Positions 20,179-33,500 of a stretch of 64,000 nucleotides of DNA are shown piece by piece. Origin of the DNA: Lumbricus terrestris (taxonomy: Eukaryota; Annelida; Clitellata; Crassiclitellata; Lumbricidae); assembly GCA_949752735.1 (NCBI GenBank), contig OX457040.1, positions 870,357-934,356 of the forward strand, read 5' to 3'. The notes under the pieces are model-generated. The model searched no databases. It was not told the DNA's origin and saw only the letters and a list, made by a program, of their open reading frames with translations. The stretch's first letter is position 1. Every line of letters starts with the position of its first letter. The translations under genes were made by a program, and so were the position numbers.

Positions 20179-23100
20179 ATCAACTGATATTCAGTTGCTT
20201 TTCGTCTGTTTTACCCATCCTGTCAGTTGGCTTAGGGCCCCTAGAATATCTCTACAGCACACAAGATGGTAAACACGGAATTTAATTATTAACTGCAGAT
20301 GTTCGAAATTTCGTGCCCCATCGTTGATGATGTACAAGTTTTAGTGTTGATTTGGTGTTTAGAATAATTTTTAACGTCTGCTGTGAGTTTAACTTTGATT
20401 CAAGATTTTCGGTTGTTTTTAGGTTCCTGAGCATACGGTTGGGGACCAGAACCGAGAGAAGGTAAAGGTCTTCACGTTCGACCATTCCTATTGGTCCGTT
20501 GATCCAGCGGATTCGCACTACGTCTCGCAAGAAAAGGTTTGTCTTCTTGCATTGAGCTCAGCGGTTTAATGTTTGAGTTCATTGCTTCTAAAATAATCAA
20601 CTAATTATAATAATCATTGTTTAAATCCAAAGTGACACAATGCAGTATAATATTTACAATTCACAGTATGAACGTATAATCACAAGTCATCACATGAGTC
20701 TGATTTAACTGTTTGGCATCCATGCAAGGCGACCATCCTGCTTGAGTTGACTCACTTTTCCAATTCCATCTGCTGAATGGAAAGCTGAGTCAAGCTCTTC
20801 AGATGCAACGAGATTTCTTCACAGTTCTTAGAATAAATGTAGGCACTTAAAAAACTGTGAAACTCAGTGTCACACGCCAAGTGGTAATGATCAATTAGAG
20901 CGGGCTTTTTGTCTTGTAACACAGATTCAAACCTTTTACCGTTAGTGCTCACTTTTTATCTTTTTACCTTCAGGTGTTTGCGGATCTGGGATCGGACATA
21001 ATTGAATGCGCTTACAATGGCTACAACGCGTGTGTCTTTGCATATGGACAGACAGGTTCAGGCAAGACGTACACAATGACAGGAAATCCGGTCAGCTGTT
21101 TGAATCTTATCTATTGTAATCTAATCTATTGTAATCTAATCTATTGTAATCTTATCGATTGTAATCTAATCTATTGTAATCTAATCTATTGTGATCTTAT
21201 CTATTGTAATCTAATCTAATGTAATCTTATCGATTGTAATCTAATCTATTGTAATCTAATCTATTGTGATCTTATCTATTGTAATCTAATCTAATGTCAT
21301 CTCATCTGGTGACTTGTGTAGCCCAGTTGAATTTCTTAATTGCCACATTTGTTAGTCACATTATTGTCATCTTCATTGTCATCATTCGTTCTGGGTTTAC
21401 ATTGGCAAAACGGAAATAGAAGGCGAAAATTAGCAGATTGTAAATGTGTATTATACACGTGTAGAATACTTGATATTCATGAAATTACTGTTCAATATTC
21501 ATGAGAGTTCTGCCCGATTATCACAATAATACTGGGTGATATTCGTGACAGTGCTTTTCAATATTCATGGCGACACTGTTCATTATTCATGATAGTATTC
21601 ATTGATATATTCATGAATGTTTTGCTGTTGAATTCCAACAGGGAGATGTCGGACTGATTCCTCGAATTAGCAATGTGAGTAACGCATATATTCTTATTCT
21701 GTTTTATATTCATGAAAGTGCTGTTTAATATTCATTAAAGTGCTGTTTAATATTCATAAATGTGTTTTGTTAGAACAATAGTGTTTTGGAAATAGTGATT
21801 GTTTTCCTCTGTAATTATCTTAACATATCTTAGTGATTTAATTTATAGTAACTTGATTTAAAAATACTTTTCTAATTCTTTCAGGGTCTTTTTGAACGAA
21901 TGACGGACGAATCAAAGACCTACAGAACAGAAGTGAGGTACGGTTGATGGAAATAAGAAAGAGCTCTCCACTCTGGAATTTCTCTTTTTGTTGCTTCTGG
22001 TTTGGTGAATAGTCTTACTGGATTAATGCATATACAAAATTGTACATACGTGGATACATGTGCGTGTATACACCTAACTTCTTGCTATTCTATTCCATAC
22101 AATCATGAACTTATAAGGCACAATCAGTGCTCGCAGTGCAAAGGACCGGATAACAGAGTAAAGCCTGGGTTAAGACAACGGGCAGAAATACCAGATTGTA
22201 CCCAGATAAGATCTTAACACGAGTCATAGCAGGGTGCCATCCCACAGACAAGGGCCAGCAGAGACGTAGGCACAATACTGAGATCTTACTAACTAGTATC
22301 CTAATCATGTCTCCGCATTCGCAAAGAGCTTGACCTAAGAACATCTTGTAGGTAAGATAGAGAATTTTAAGCTGAATCTGAGCAATAAAACGAGAAGCCG
22401 CATGAAATGCTGTTGCACAACTACTGTCACATACATTCATGCAAACCTGCATGTGTACTTATTCGATTATACGTGATTGTGTTCATACATAGAAACATGC
22501 CATCATAGATCTCTTCATTTGTGAGACTGTGTTTTGAACAGAGAGTGTTGTTTTGTTGTTGACAACAGTTACTTTGAGATCTACAATGAAGCTGTACGCG
22601 ACCTGTTGCCTAGCAACGCCAGCAAGGGCAACCAGGCGCTTCGAGTCCGAGAGCATCCCAAGGACGGTCCATACGTTGAAGGTAGTCATCACTTTCATCA
22701 GCTGCTGAAACTAACCGCAACATGCTATTATTATTATTATTCCTATTGTTATTCCTATCATTATTCATATTATTGGTCCTATTGTTATTCCTATTGTTAT
22801 TCCTATTGTTATTCCGGTTATTATTCCTATTATTATTCCTATTGTTATTCATATTATTATTATTATTTTTTTGATGTATTATTATTTCTATTATTGTTTC
22901 TATTATTATTTCTATTCGTGTTATTATTTCCTGCTTATCCGAAGTTGCACATAATTAGTCGTGTAAGTCGTCCATCTTTCTAAAGTAGATGTCGTAGCAA
23001 CCTACGAAATGATTTCTTTCTCTCCATCTCTTCCCGTAAAAACATCCTTCGCTATTGTTTCTTTCCGCATCAGATCTTCCTGTATTTCAGTCTTGTTTTT

Positions 23101-26100
23101 CTTGTTTATCTTATTCTCTTAGAGTCTCACATATGTCTGCAACGTTCATTCATTCATTCATTCATTCATAGCATTTATATAGCGCCCCTTCAAGAAACTA
23201 CTCAGAGGCGCTCCCAGCCCAACCACGAGCAAAGAAAAAAGACTTGAGAGACTTGTAGAACCCAGCCGGATGGGTCACAAGTAGAGAGCGAAGCGTAACC
23301 GGGAGGTCGTTCCAGACTGTAGGCCCCACAACCGAGAAAGCACGGCGCTGCTTAATAACTAAGCGGGCCCGCGGGACCAGAAGTTCACCCCTAGCCGAAG
23401 AGCGAAGTACATGACGCGCTGCAACGTCAGAGACTGGACAGCAGAGATCACGCAAGTATGACGGAGCACAGCCAAGGACACAGCGTGAGACCACAGCAGC
23501 AATGCGGTATGAGATCCGCTGGGACACTGGCAGCCAGTGCAGCACATCACGCATATAGGCAGAGACAGAGGCAAATTTAGGAAGCCGCTCAACAAGGCGA
23601 GCAGCGGAGCGCAATACACGATCAAGTCGCCCCAGGACCTCAACGGGAAGACCAGCAAGTAAGGAGCAACAATTGTCGATTCGACTTGTAACAAAGGCGT
23701 GGACAAGGACGACGACCGCGTCGTGAGAGAGAGAGCGGGAGACCACCCGTAGCTGACGAAGCTGGTAGTAGGCGCTCCGAGCAACCAAGTTCACATGCTG
23801 GGACAGAGTGAGTTCAGAATCGAGGGTGAGACCCAGATCACGAACTGTGTTATTTGTTAGCATGTGTTTCTTTGTCTTGTTTATCTTGTTAAGCTGTCCT
23901 CTTAGAGTCTCGCATATATGCATACAATGTGTTATTTGTTAGCATTTGTTTGTTTGTCGTAGATCTGTCGTCTCATCTTGTCACAAGTTACGAAGACATA
24001 AAGGAGTTGATTGATAAAGGAAACGCACGAAGGTAACGACATCTCTATCCATCTCAATCTTGAAGTCAACTCTTTCTGTTACGAGAGTTGTCTCTTATTT
24101 TATTAAATAAAATATTATTTTGATTTTATTTCCGATGTACTTATGGTCCCTTGAGACTGACAAATCTCTTGTGAGTTCAAATGTCTGTGTTTTTATTACG
24201 ATTCCCTCCCCAAGGTACATAATATTTATTGTGATCTCTGTCGAGTCGATGATAATAAATCACCCGTAGAATGAAGTCAGTTCTGGTCATTGACAACTGC
24301 ATTTTAAAACATTTGATTCTTATTGCACTGAAAAGGATAAGTATTTATTATTATTATTATTATTATTTATTATTATTATTATTATCATTTCTTTTGACCA
24401 CTCATGCATATTGCAACAATCAGCGATGGATTGTTTTATTAGTATTATTTGACATGACTGAAAGATATGTAAATGTGAGGCGTAGAGCTAGTGTAGGGTT
24501 AGGACCATCTGAGGCAAGACTCAAATCCGTACATCTGTGCTGCCAGGCAGAGTAGTGACTGGCTGCTGTACTAAAAGGAGATGATTGTTGATGTATTTGA
24601 TGACTGTTGAAACGTTTTCTTTTTCGTTAGGACGACGGCTGCAACGAACATGAACGACGTGAGCAGCCGATCTCACGCGATATTTACGATTGCTTTTACA
24701 CAGGTAAGTAATTATTCTTTCAGGGATTCAATAGCGAACTAACCTTCAAATGAATCTATATTTCAATAATTTACTTGTGCGTCAAATGGAGGAACTTAAA
24801 GTGATAGTTAGTGTGGTTATTTGAGGCAACAGCTTTTTGCATGTGTTGGTTTTTTTGCGTCTGGATTTTTTTAGGCGTCACTTACACTCGGACAGGTTTC
24901 TCCAGTTTGATTTGCTCTGTGGAGGGTGATTTGAGTTGTAACATGGAAAACTTCCATCTTGTTTGCTGTGATTGATATGTGCTGAGTTGTTTTAGACCAC
25001 TGCATAAATGCAATTTTAATCACAGAAGAAATTTTCTTCTTCGTTCTTAGGCCACATTCAGTAAGAATTCTCCAAGTGAAACGTACAGTAAAATTCGTTT
25101 GGTTGATCTTGCTGGCAGGTGAGTACATTACACACACATCTTCGTTATCATCCTAATCATCATCATCATCGTCGTAATCATCATCATTTTGATCATCATC
25201 ACTATCATCATCATCATAACCATCACAGTCATCTTCATCATCATAATTTGTGTTATTATGCAATTATTGAGCACTATTAACAAATGAACTAGCACCAGCT
25301 GAAGTTTTCAGAGTATAATGCTTGAAATGGTTTTTCAGTAGATCGTTGTTTGTTGTTCAGTGAGATCTGTGTTTGTTGTTTGTCGTTCAGTGAGATGTGT
25401 GTTTGTTGTTTGTCGTTCAGTGAGATGTGTGTTTGTTGTTTGTTGTTCAGTGAGATCTGTGTTTGTTGTTCAGTGAGATCTGTGTTTGTTGTTTGTTGTT
25501 CAGTGAGAGAGCTGATGCAACGGGTAACACTGGACTGCGACTGAAGGAAGGTGGAAGCATCAACAAGTCCTTGGTTACGCTTAGCAACGTCATCTCCACT
25601 CTTGGTATGTATGTATGTGCGTGCGCACGTGGCATTGCAGTCAGTTCTATTTCTATGTATTGTACGTAACGTATTGTATTGTATCTATAAATTTATAAAG
25701 TGTCTCTAACAGTGCACCCCAATCAGAGGTACTCCCAGTGCAAAAGTTCCAGAGAAAAGAAAATAGTTTGAGACAGCAAATAGATGTTCTTTAGATACCA
25801 GCTAATAACGACGAACGTCGTGTGTCAATGGATGGATCTGATTCCAAAGATCAGGATGAATGAAGGCAAAAGCTCGAGTTTTATGCTTAGCTTTTGACTT
25901 TTATAGAGCTCCTTTTATAATGATCCTTCAAAGGTTGTGTAAAGAACTCTACTGGGCTTGTTTGTTTGTTTGGGAATGGGTCGGGTTTTAGAAGTAACGC
26001 TATCAATCAGTTTGCTATCTTTCTGAATTGCACCAAAGGGTGACTCCGATTTGTTTTCCCTGTTCCATTTGTTCATAGATAATTCTTTGATTTTCTTGTT

Positions 26101-27555
26101 AAGTTGATTGATTTCTGCATTCCTGCATAGCTTTGTTTCCCAATGTACAGTAATTACCCATAGTTATCATGGGCGCCCGCACATTGGGACAAGAGGGGCA
26201 CTTGCCCCACACCCCCGGAAAATGGACACCCATTTTTTAACTACTGCTTTTTGCTCTTTAACAAATTTCTTTGCGCTATGGCACTAACGAAACTTGTCCA
26301 TAAAGTGAAACTGATAAATTTTCATTCAGAAACCTCTAAGAAATTTACCCATGTTCTTAATTTCCTGCTTTGCATTTTTCAAACTCTTGCTGAAAAATTA
26401 ACCATGGCCATTGTGTTTTGCCCTCTCCCCTGCAAAAATATCTCTGTGCGCCAATGGTAATTGCTAGCTTGTGAGAAGTTATTATTTGTGATTCTTACTA
26501 TTCTGCAATCTGCTGCCATGTTCTTTGTGGAGATTTAACTGAACCTGCTGTCCTCTATTATCATATCAGATTTGTGGGGCGTAGTGGTGGCGTCGTCGCC
26601 TTGAAGCCGGAAGGTTCGAGGTTCGAATCCACCTCGCCGCGTAAGGACCTTGGGCAAGTCCTTCACTCGCAATTGCTCAGCACTTCGGCGTGAAACTCCG
26701 ATGCAGTGTCCGCGCTGTAGTCGGGAGCACCTCTGAGTAGCGGTTGAGGGCTGGAAGAGGCGCTATAACAAGTGTGCATAAAAAATAAAAAATAAATAAC
26801 GAACGATTGTTTGGCCAATTCTGATCTTGCTTCATTTGTCATTTCAATGATTGTAGCTGATATGTGCGAGAAAGGGACGTCAAAGAAGGGAGCGTACATT
26901 CCATATCGCGATTCCGTTCTCACTTGGCTGCTCAAGGATAGTCTCGGTGGCAACTCAAAGACAATCATGATTGCAAGTAAGTCACAGATAACAACACCAC
27001 ATCATCATATATCACAGGATGATTAGTGTCGCCCTCCTCCTTTCTCCAAGCTTGGGACTGGCACTGCGAACGTATGAGCAGTGATGGAGTTAGATAGCAC
27101 GGTGCATTCGTGAGGTGCAACCGAGACTGAATTGTCAGGGTTGGGATGTTGAAAGGTTCAACCTATCCATTTCATTTTTAACTTCTCCAAGTTATTGCCA
27201 AAATGTACATTGATGCAGGTTAAGTTAATTTAAGCTTTCAGCAGGTTCAATGTATCTTATTTACACTTAAAATTGAAGTTAGCTGTTGCTTTGTTTAAAT
27301 TCATCGTTCATCAGAATTGCATTGTTTTAGAAATTCCATTCTTTTCCAATCAGTGAGTTCTTCGATGTTGTTTCATTCGTAGCCATCTCTCCCGCAGACT
27401 GCAACTACATGGAAACAGTGAGCACTTTACGTTACGCGAATCGAGCGAAGAACATCATCAACAAACCGAAAGTGAACGAAGATCCAAACGTTAAACTTAT
27501 CCGGGAATTACGAGCGGAAATTGCTCGGCTGAAGGCGCTGCTCGGCGGAAACATC
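18713..27555 (+). CDS. KIF16B: KIF16B motor domain (exons 1-13)
   Basis: Residues 1-384. P-loop GQTGSGKT at 102-109; switch [11 protein letters not shown] at 212-221; switch II DLAGSER at 249-255, split between exons 10 and 11; neck-side motif [16 protein letters not shown] in exon 13. All nucleotide-binding residues are intact, so this is a functional ATPase motor. The [17 protein letters not shown] segment in exon 12 is the usual alpha4-alpha5 tubulin-binding region. This is a sub-region of the gene entry. Confidence 0.95.
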
Positions 27556-30500
27556 GTAAGTCTTAGAATACAAACTGTTCAAATTCAGATTTGTTTGCTT
27601 TGCTTTTTTAAGTGGTTAGTGGTAGTGGGCAAAAGGTAAAAAGGATGATATCGACTGGTTTCATGTTCCAATCCTCTCTTCTCTCAACGTCTGTCTTGCA
27701 CTCTTCTATTGAAACCATATCATGCATACTTTTTTTATTTACCATCTCTGCTCAGGCGCAGATCAGATCATTTCTTACCTATTATTGTGATTATTATTAT
27801 TTTTGCTATTATTTTTTTTTGCTCTGTGGTAAACATGATCCCACTGGGACTTCAACGTTAACTATAAAAGCAGATTTGTCTAGAATGGACCCTATTCGTA
27901 AAAAATACGTCTAAATGTGACACCATTGAATGGCTTGCTGAATCATTATTATTATCATTCTTAATATGGGTCAAGTATCGTTAATGTCTTGTGTTGTTTT
28001 TGTCATTGGCTCATCTTACATGTAAACACTGCTGTTTACTATTTTCACACAATTGCTTTTGAATAAAAGATAAACTTTGGCATTTATTTGCTAACATGGA
28101 ATTTTTTTTTTTCACAGGATGAGTTTGCTACACCAAAATTACAGGAACAGCTGAGTGAGAATGAAGCAAAGGTTGGTTCCATGGTTAATTTTTTTTTACA
28201 TTTTTTGGTTTTGCCCTGGATGTGAGAACCTTTCCAGTTATTCGATTAACTTGTTCTTAACGAACTTCAAATCTGAATTTAGGAGTTCCTTGATGGAAGT
28301 GGAAAACCACAAGACCAAATATGGATAATTGGTGAAATAATGTAAACTAGAATGAGAATAGTTTCATAAGATAGCCTTTGAGTCAGCCGTAGATATGAAT
28401 TGGTAGCAACTTGATCTTCTTAGCCTCAGCATATGAGATGGGCAGATGACCAGTCGTCTCCCTAGCCGTCTCATCTTCACACGGACAGTGTGCAGTCAAT
28501 GTACTCATCCTACTCAGTGTTGGCTATGGTCGCAGAAGGAGCGAATTTCTGCTCATTATTTTCATATGATCTGTTGATTTTGTTTAGGTGAAGGTTTTGA
28601 CGGAGGCTTGGACCGGACGTTGGAAGGAAACAGCGGCCATACTGAAGGTCATCGTCTTCCGATTCTATTCAGTCTTTATTATGGCTCTGTCTGAAATATA
28701 TTTCCAGATATTTATTTATTTATCGTTTAATTAAATGTTTTAAGTGGATTAATTTGCGATGCATGTATTTCGTTTTCACTGATCAAGTCTAATGCTTGGC
28801 AAATTGTTATACGACTCAAGCGTCCTGCGACAAGTTTAGTTCAGCTGTGGATTGTTAGGAAGAAGAAGAAAGAAGAGCAAGTCCCTTACCCTGAGCTAAC
28901 CACAGATTTGAACTGTTGACGACTTCATTAAAATTCTTATAAACCTCTCCAAACGAAAGCAAATGATTGATCGTTGATTGTCGATAGTGGACTTGTGACC
29001 AACTTGTAAAGTGGTTTGCGTTTCTGATCTGAATATTTATGTTACTTGTACCTAGATGCATGATGCAAGTTTTTCGTGATCCAATGTTTAGAAATAAAAA
29101 GGGCACCAGCTTATTGACAAGCGCTGCTGTGTCATGTCAGAGGGGTTGTCCAGTGGAGGATAGAGTCCAGTTGCCATGGAGACGAAATAGCTTGGCTGCA
29201 TTTAAATGATCTTTAATTTGTTGTTGTTGTTTGTGTTGTTTGGGTTGTAGGCGGGTGGTGCAGCGTTGGCGCTGAGAAGGGACGGCCTTGGAGTTGTCCT
29301 TGACTCCGACCTTCCTCATCTCATTGGAATAGATGATGACGTACTCAGCACTGGAATGATTCTCTACCACCTCAAGGTTAGACCAAGGTTACCTGAAGGT
29401 TAGGCAAAGGTTACCTGAAGGTTAGACAAAGGTTACCTGAAGGTTAGACAAAGGTTACCTGAAGATTATGCAAAGGTTACCTGAAGGCTATGCAAAACTA
29501 TGATGATTGTGGTGATGATGACGACGACGATGACTATGTTGAGGAAGTTATTATGTTGATTATATTTATGATGCAAATGATGATAATGATGACTACAATC
29601 GTGATGATTTGCATTATAGAAGGATAGAATGATTATGATGATGACGACGACGATGCTGTGGGTCAAAATGATAGCTTATGAGAATGAGGTCCTTACAATA
29701 GGTGGTGGCGATAATTGTGGTTATGTAGTGGTAGTGGTAGCATCATGGTGGTGGTGGTAGCATCATGGTGGTAGTAGTGGTAGCATCATGGTGGTGGTAG
29801 TGGTAGCATCATGGTGGTGGTAGTGGTAGCGTCATGGTGGTGGTGGTGGTTGTAGTGGAGATAGATTTCCGGAACGATTGTTTCCCGCCATTTAATTTGT
29901 GAAACTTCTTCGACTCAAAAGAACGAGTTTTCCATTGAGTTTGAAACATACATTACTGCGTTTCTGTTTTTTTAGGAGGGTCAGACAACAATTGGAACAG
30001 AAACGGCCGATGAAAATCAAAACATCGGTTAGTTGTTGTTTTAGCTGCGGACTTAGATTAAATTTCAACCAAATTATCCACTCAACGTAATTTACTTAAC
30101 TTTTTAAATTTAATTAACTTGTTAACTTACAGTGCCATAGTAATATTCACGGTGGCTTCAGAGTCACATGGTAAAATTTTGGGTAGCATTATTTGTGGTA
30201 ACATGGTCTAGTAGCTCTTTTTTTGTGTGACTACATTTATCACGTTTATCGCTCATCGAAAATATCATCGGGATTGCAATTCACAGAAATGAATTTACTT
30301 AAAGAAATCGATTTCACAGTTGAATAATGTTTATAAATTATGGATTTTTATTAACTAGCATGCATTTCTTGTTGTACTCTGGTTGTGTTGTGAAACATGT
30401 TGTATTTTGATACTTGACGTGTTAGAAATTTGCTGTCATCAGAAAATGGACAGTGTTACAAAGTTTACTAATGAGATTGTGTATTGATTGTTTAGTTCTT

Positions 30501-33500
30501 CAGGGACCTGATGTTCAAGCAGAACATTGCGTTGTTTACAACGAACGCGACGAAGTTTCACTCGTTCCAATGACAAACGCCGAGTGCTACGTGAATGGAG
30601 TCATTGTTAACAGCCAGGTCACTCTTTCCCAAGGTCAGTTTGAGGTCATTCTGAGTGTGTGAGCTCTAAACTATTACAGTGAGTTTTAAGCCATTCTAAA
30701 TGTGAGTGTTTAGTCTTTATTGTGATTTTTAAGGCGTTCTGAGTGTGAGTTTTAAGCTATTCTCACATTCTGTGAGTTTCTGCCATTCTGAGTGGGTCTA
30801 TCAAGACAGAACCAATAACAAGCAGTCCTTTTACCTATTTTATAGGTATAATTAATTAATTAATTAAATAATTGATTACTAAGAAGAAGAGGTCTTTATT
30901 TAAATTTCCTTTGTTTTTAGGATCGCTTTAGTTGACAGTTTCGTTCTCTGTTCAGGTGACGTCATAATCCTCGGTCGAACGAACATGTTCCGCTTCAATC
31001 ATCCGCTCCAGGCGACGAAACTTCGCAAGGAACTGAAGGAGGTGTGTCTTTCAGCTGGATTATCATCTTTCAACGTCATGATAATTCTCAATTTATATAA
31101 CGCCATGTCAAGAGTGAGTCATCAAAGTTGCTCCAGGTCCATTGAGAAATGCTCACTTTCCTCATTTGCAAATTCTGATGAATTATTCATATATTGTCTG
31201 TTTTGTGACCTTAATTGCTCATCCATATATTACATATTTTCGACCCACTCCCTCTTTTGCAAATCGTACATTTGGTGGACACCCCCCCCATGTCTACATA
31301 CAAATAAGCCTTTCTATCCCTACAAAAATCAATTAGTTAAAGTCATCTATAAAAATTTATTTTACTGTGGTCTATTATTTATTTTTGTTAAAAATCATAT
31401 ATGCCACAACTTGTCAACTGCTTTGCGTACTGCCTAGATCTGAATAGAATTTCAATTGTAATGTAATCAAATTTCAATTGTAATGTAATAAAATGCCATT
31501 GGACGAAAATAGGAAAATACAGAGTTATAAATAGGCTAATAATTAAACATTCATTTTGTGCATGTACTTTTTGTCAAGACCCCTCCCTCTACGTGCGCAA
31601 ATCGATCCCTACTTGTGTAAGTAATGTATGGACAGCCTTTCCATGTTTTTTTAGCAGAACTGGGCATTGTGAAGACTACCGTTAACATTTTACATCAGTT
31701 GTAATCTGAGATTTTGATGAGTTGTGCAAGTTGAGTGATGAGGTGACAACGACATTGTCATGTGGATATGATGTCAATGTTTATTTTCAGTCGAATATCA
31801 ATCTGAGTCGAATGTCGTTGTTGAGTCAGTCGAGATTAGAGATCTTTCGGTCGTCGGATAATCTGAATTGGTCTGGAGGAGCAGGGTGCGTATTCGCTCC
31901 TTTGAAGTCTTTCTATTTGCCTTTCAGTTGTTCATTTCTATGATGATTTTATCGCACCAGCTTCTCTTCTTTCACAAGGAATGTAGATGCATTGGTATTT
32001 CATTATACAGAGCTATTCAGAAGCGCTCTCAGCGTCACAGGCCCACGAAAAGAGAAAGGTCTTCATGCAGCGAAATGATATAGGTGAATTTCACACCAGA
32101 GACCTGGCACGAATTCAAGAGGGAAGGTTATTATTGAGGGACCCACAATGGCAAAAGCCCAATGCTGGGTTAATGCTGTAAGGGTATAAGTTATGGGGGC
32201 ATAGCCAGGAAAACATTTTGGGGGTTTTCAATTTCGACTCTTTCTCAATGGACATGGTTGCAAGTTCACAGAATTAGTTTTAACAAATGTGGAAATTATT
32301 AATTTCAGGGTTTAAAAAAGTTAAGCACTCCATATATCTGCTTAGGGTATTAATTTCTATATTAGTATTTAGTCCACCATTATTGGACTGCAATATTGGA
32401 CTACATGTTGTTTGTGGTAAACTTATTACAGGTGATTATGTGAGGCCGTGTTACAAATGACAATGAGAGCGGAGTTATCTTTTAATTTGGATGGTACTGA
32501 TTTTTATGATTGTTTTAAAATGTTGCAGATGTGATGTGGAACAGCAGCACAAGGAACAGCTGGAAGCCATCGAAAGGAAACGGTATGGAATATGGAATAT
32601 GGAATATGGATGGTTGCAGTGATAAACATTCAAATGATTCAGTTGTCGACATTTCTAAAGCAGACAATTTGGTTCAGGATTTCTATATTCCACCAGCGCC
32701 CTCTAGCCAAATCAGCCGTAATGAATGCACTTACCGTACACTGTAGTCACCCACAAACAAACAAATACACTGTTGGATGGAAGATCTGCTGGCGAGGAAG
32801 ATGATTTGGTGACTTGCCCTCATGCCGAGTTTGAGAAAATGAAGATGCCAACACTTCATACCCTTGGCTGCTGCGTCAGGGCCACTAGCTATAGGGTCGG
32901 CTCTTCTTTTATTGCTATAACTACTACTGGTTACCATGACTACATGATCGAATTAGCCCCTAAAGTGGACAGCCTAACACAGAGCTCTCTTTTTGACAAC
33001 TTTATCTTTATATTAGATGTCATGTAAACCAAATTGCGGTATGAATAGTTGGTCATCATAAAGTTCAATAATTATAATATTTGCATTGGGTTTATGGTGA
33101 TGCGTGCTGTTTTAAAATATGTTTGACTTTCGATCGGCTCTATGGGTAATGTACGTTTATTATCCATCATGTCTGTAGACCAAAATGCAGAAAGCAATTG
33201 GTCGATTAAAGAATATTCTTATCTTTTTTACAGTTATGATTTATTATCATGAATTCTCAGAATCAATGAATTATTACCACTAAATATTTTTTATATTTTA
33301 AAGCAGATACGTGAATTATAGTTTTGTGTTGTCAATTGTCTAAGTGTATTGTTTTCTGTTTTTTTGTTCAGACGAGAGGTGGAGGAGATGGAGGAGAAAC
33401 TGCAGTTGGCTGAAAGTGATCGGCAGGCGCGTCAGGTGGCTGAGGAGAAGGAGTTGGAAAGGAGAAGAGAGATTCTGGAGAAGATGCAAGCGGAAGCGGA

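Noticed and set aside
22534..22983. A 149-codon plus-strand frame
   Set aside because: Only 22569-22681 is kinesin exon 7; the remainder is intron with a microsatellite.
25340..25503. CRISPR-like array of regular 30-bp repeats
   Set aside because: The units are contiguous with no unique spacers, and this is a eukaryotic intron; it is a minisatellite.
30504..30633. Acceptor CAG at 30502-30504 for kinesin exon 18
   Set aside because: It would put a TGA in frame immediately; the TTTAG at 30491-30495 restores the FHA frame.
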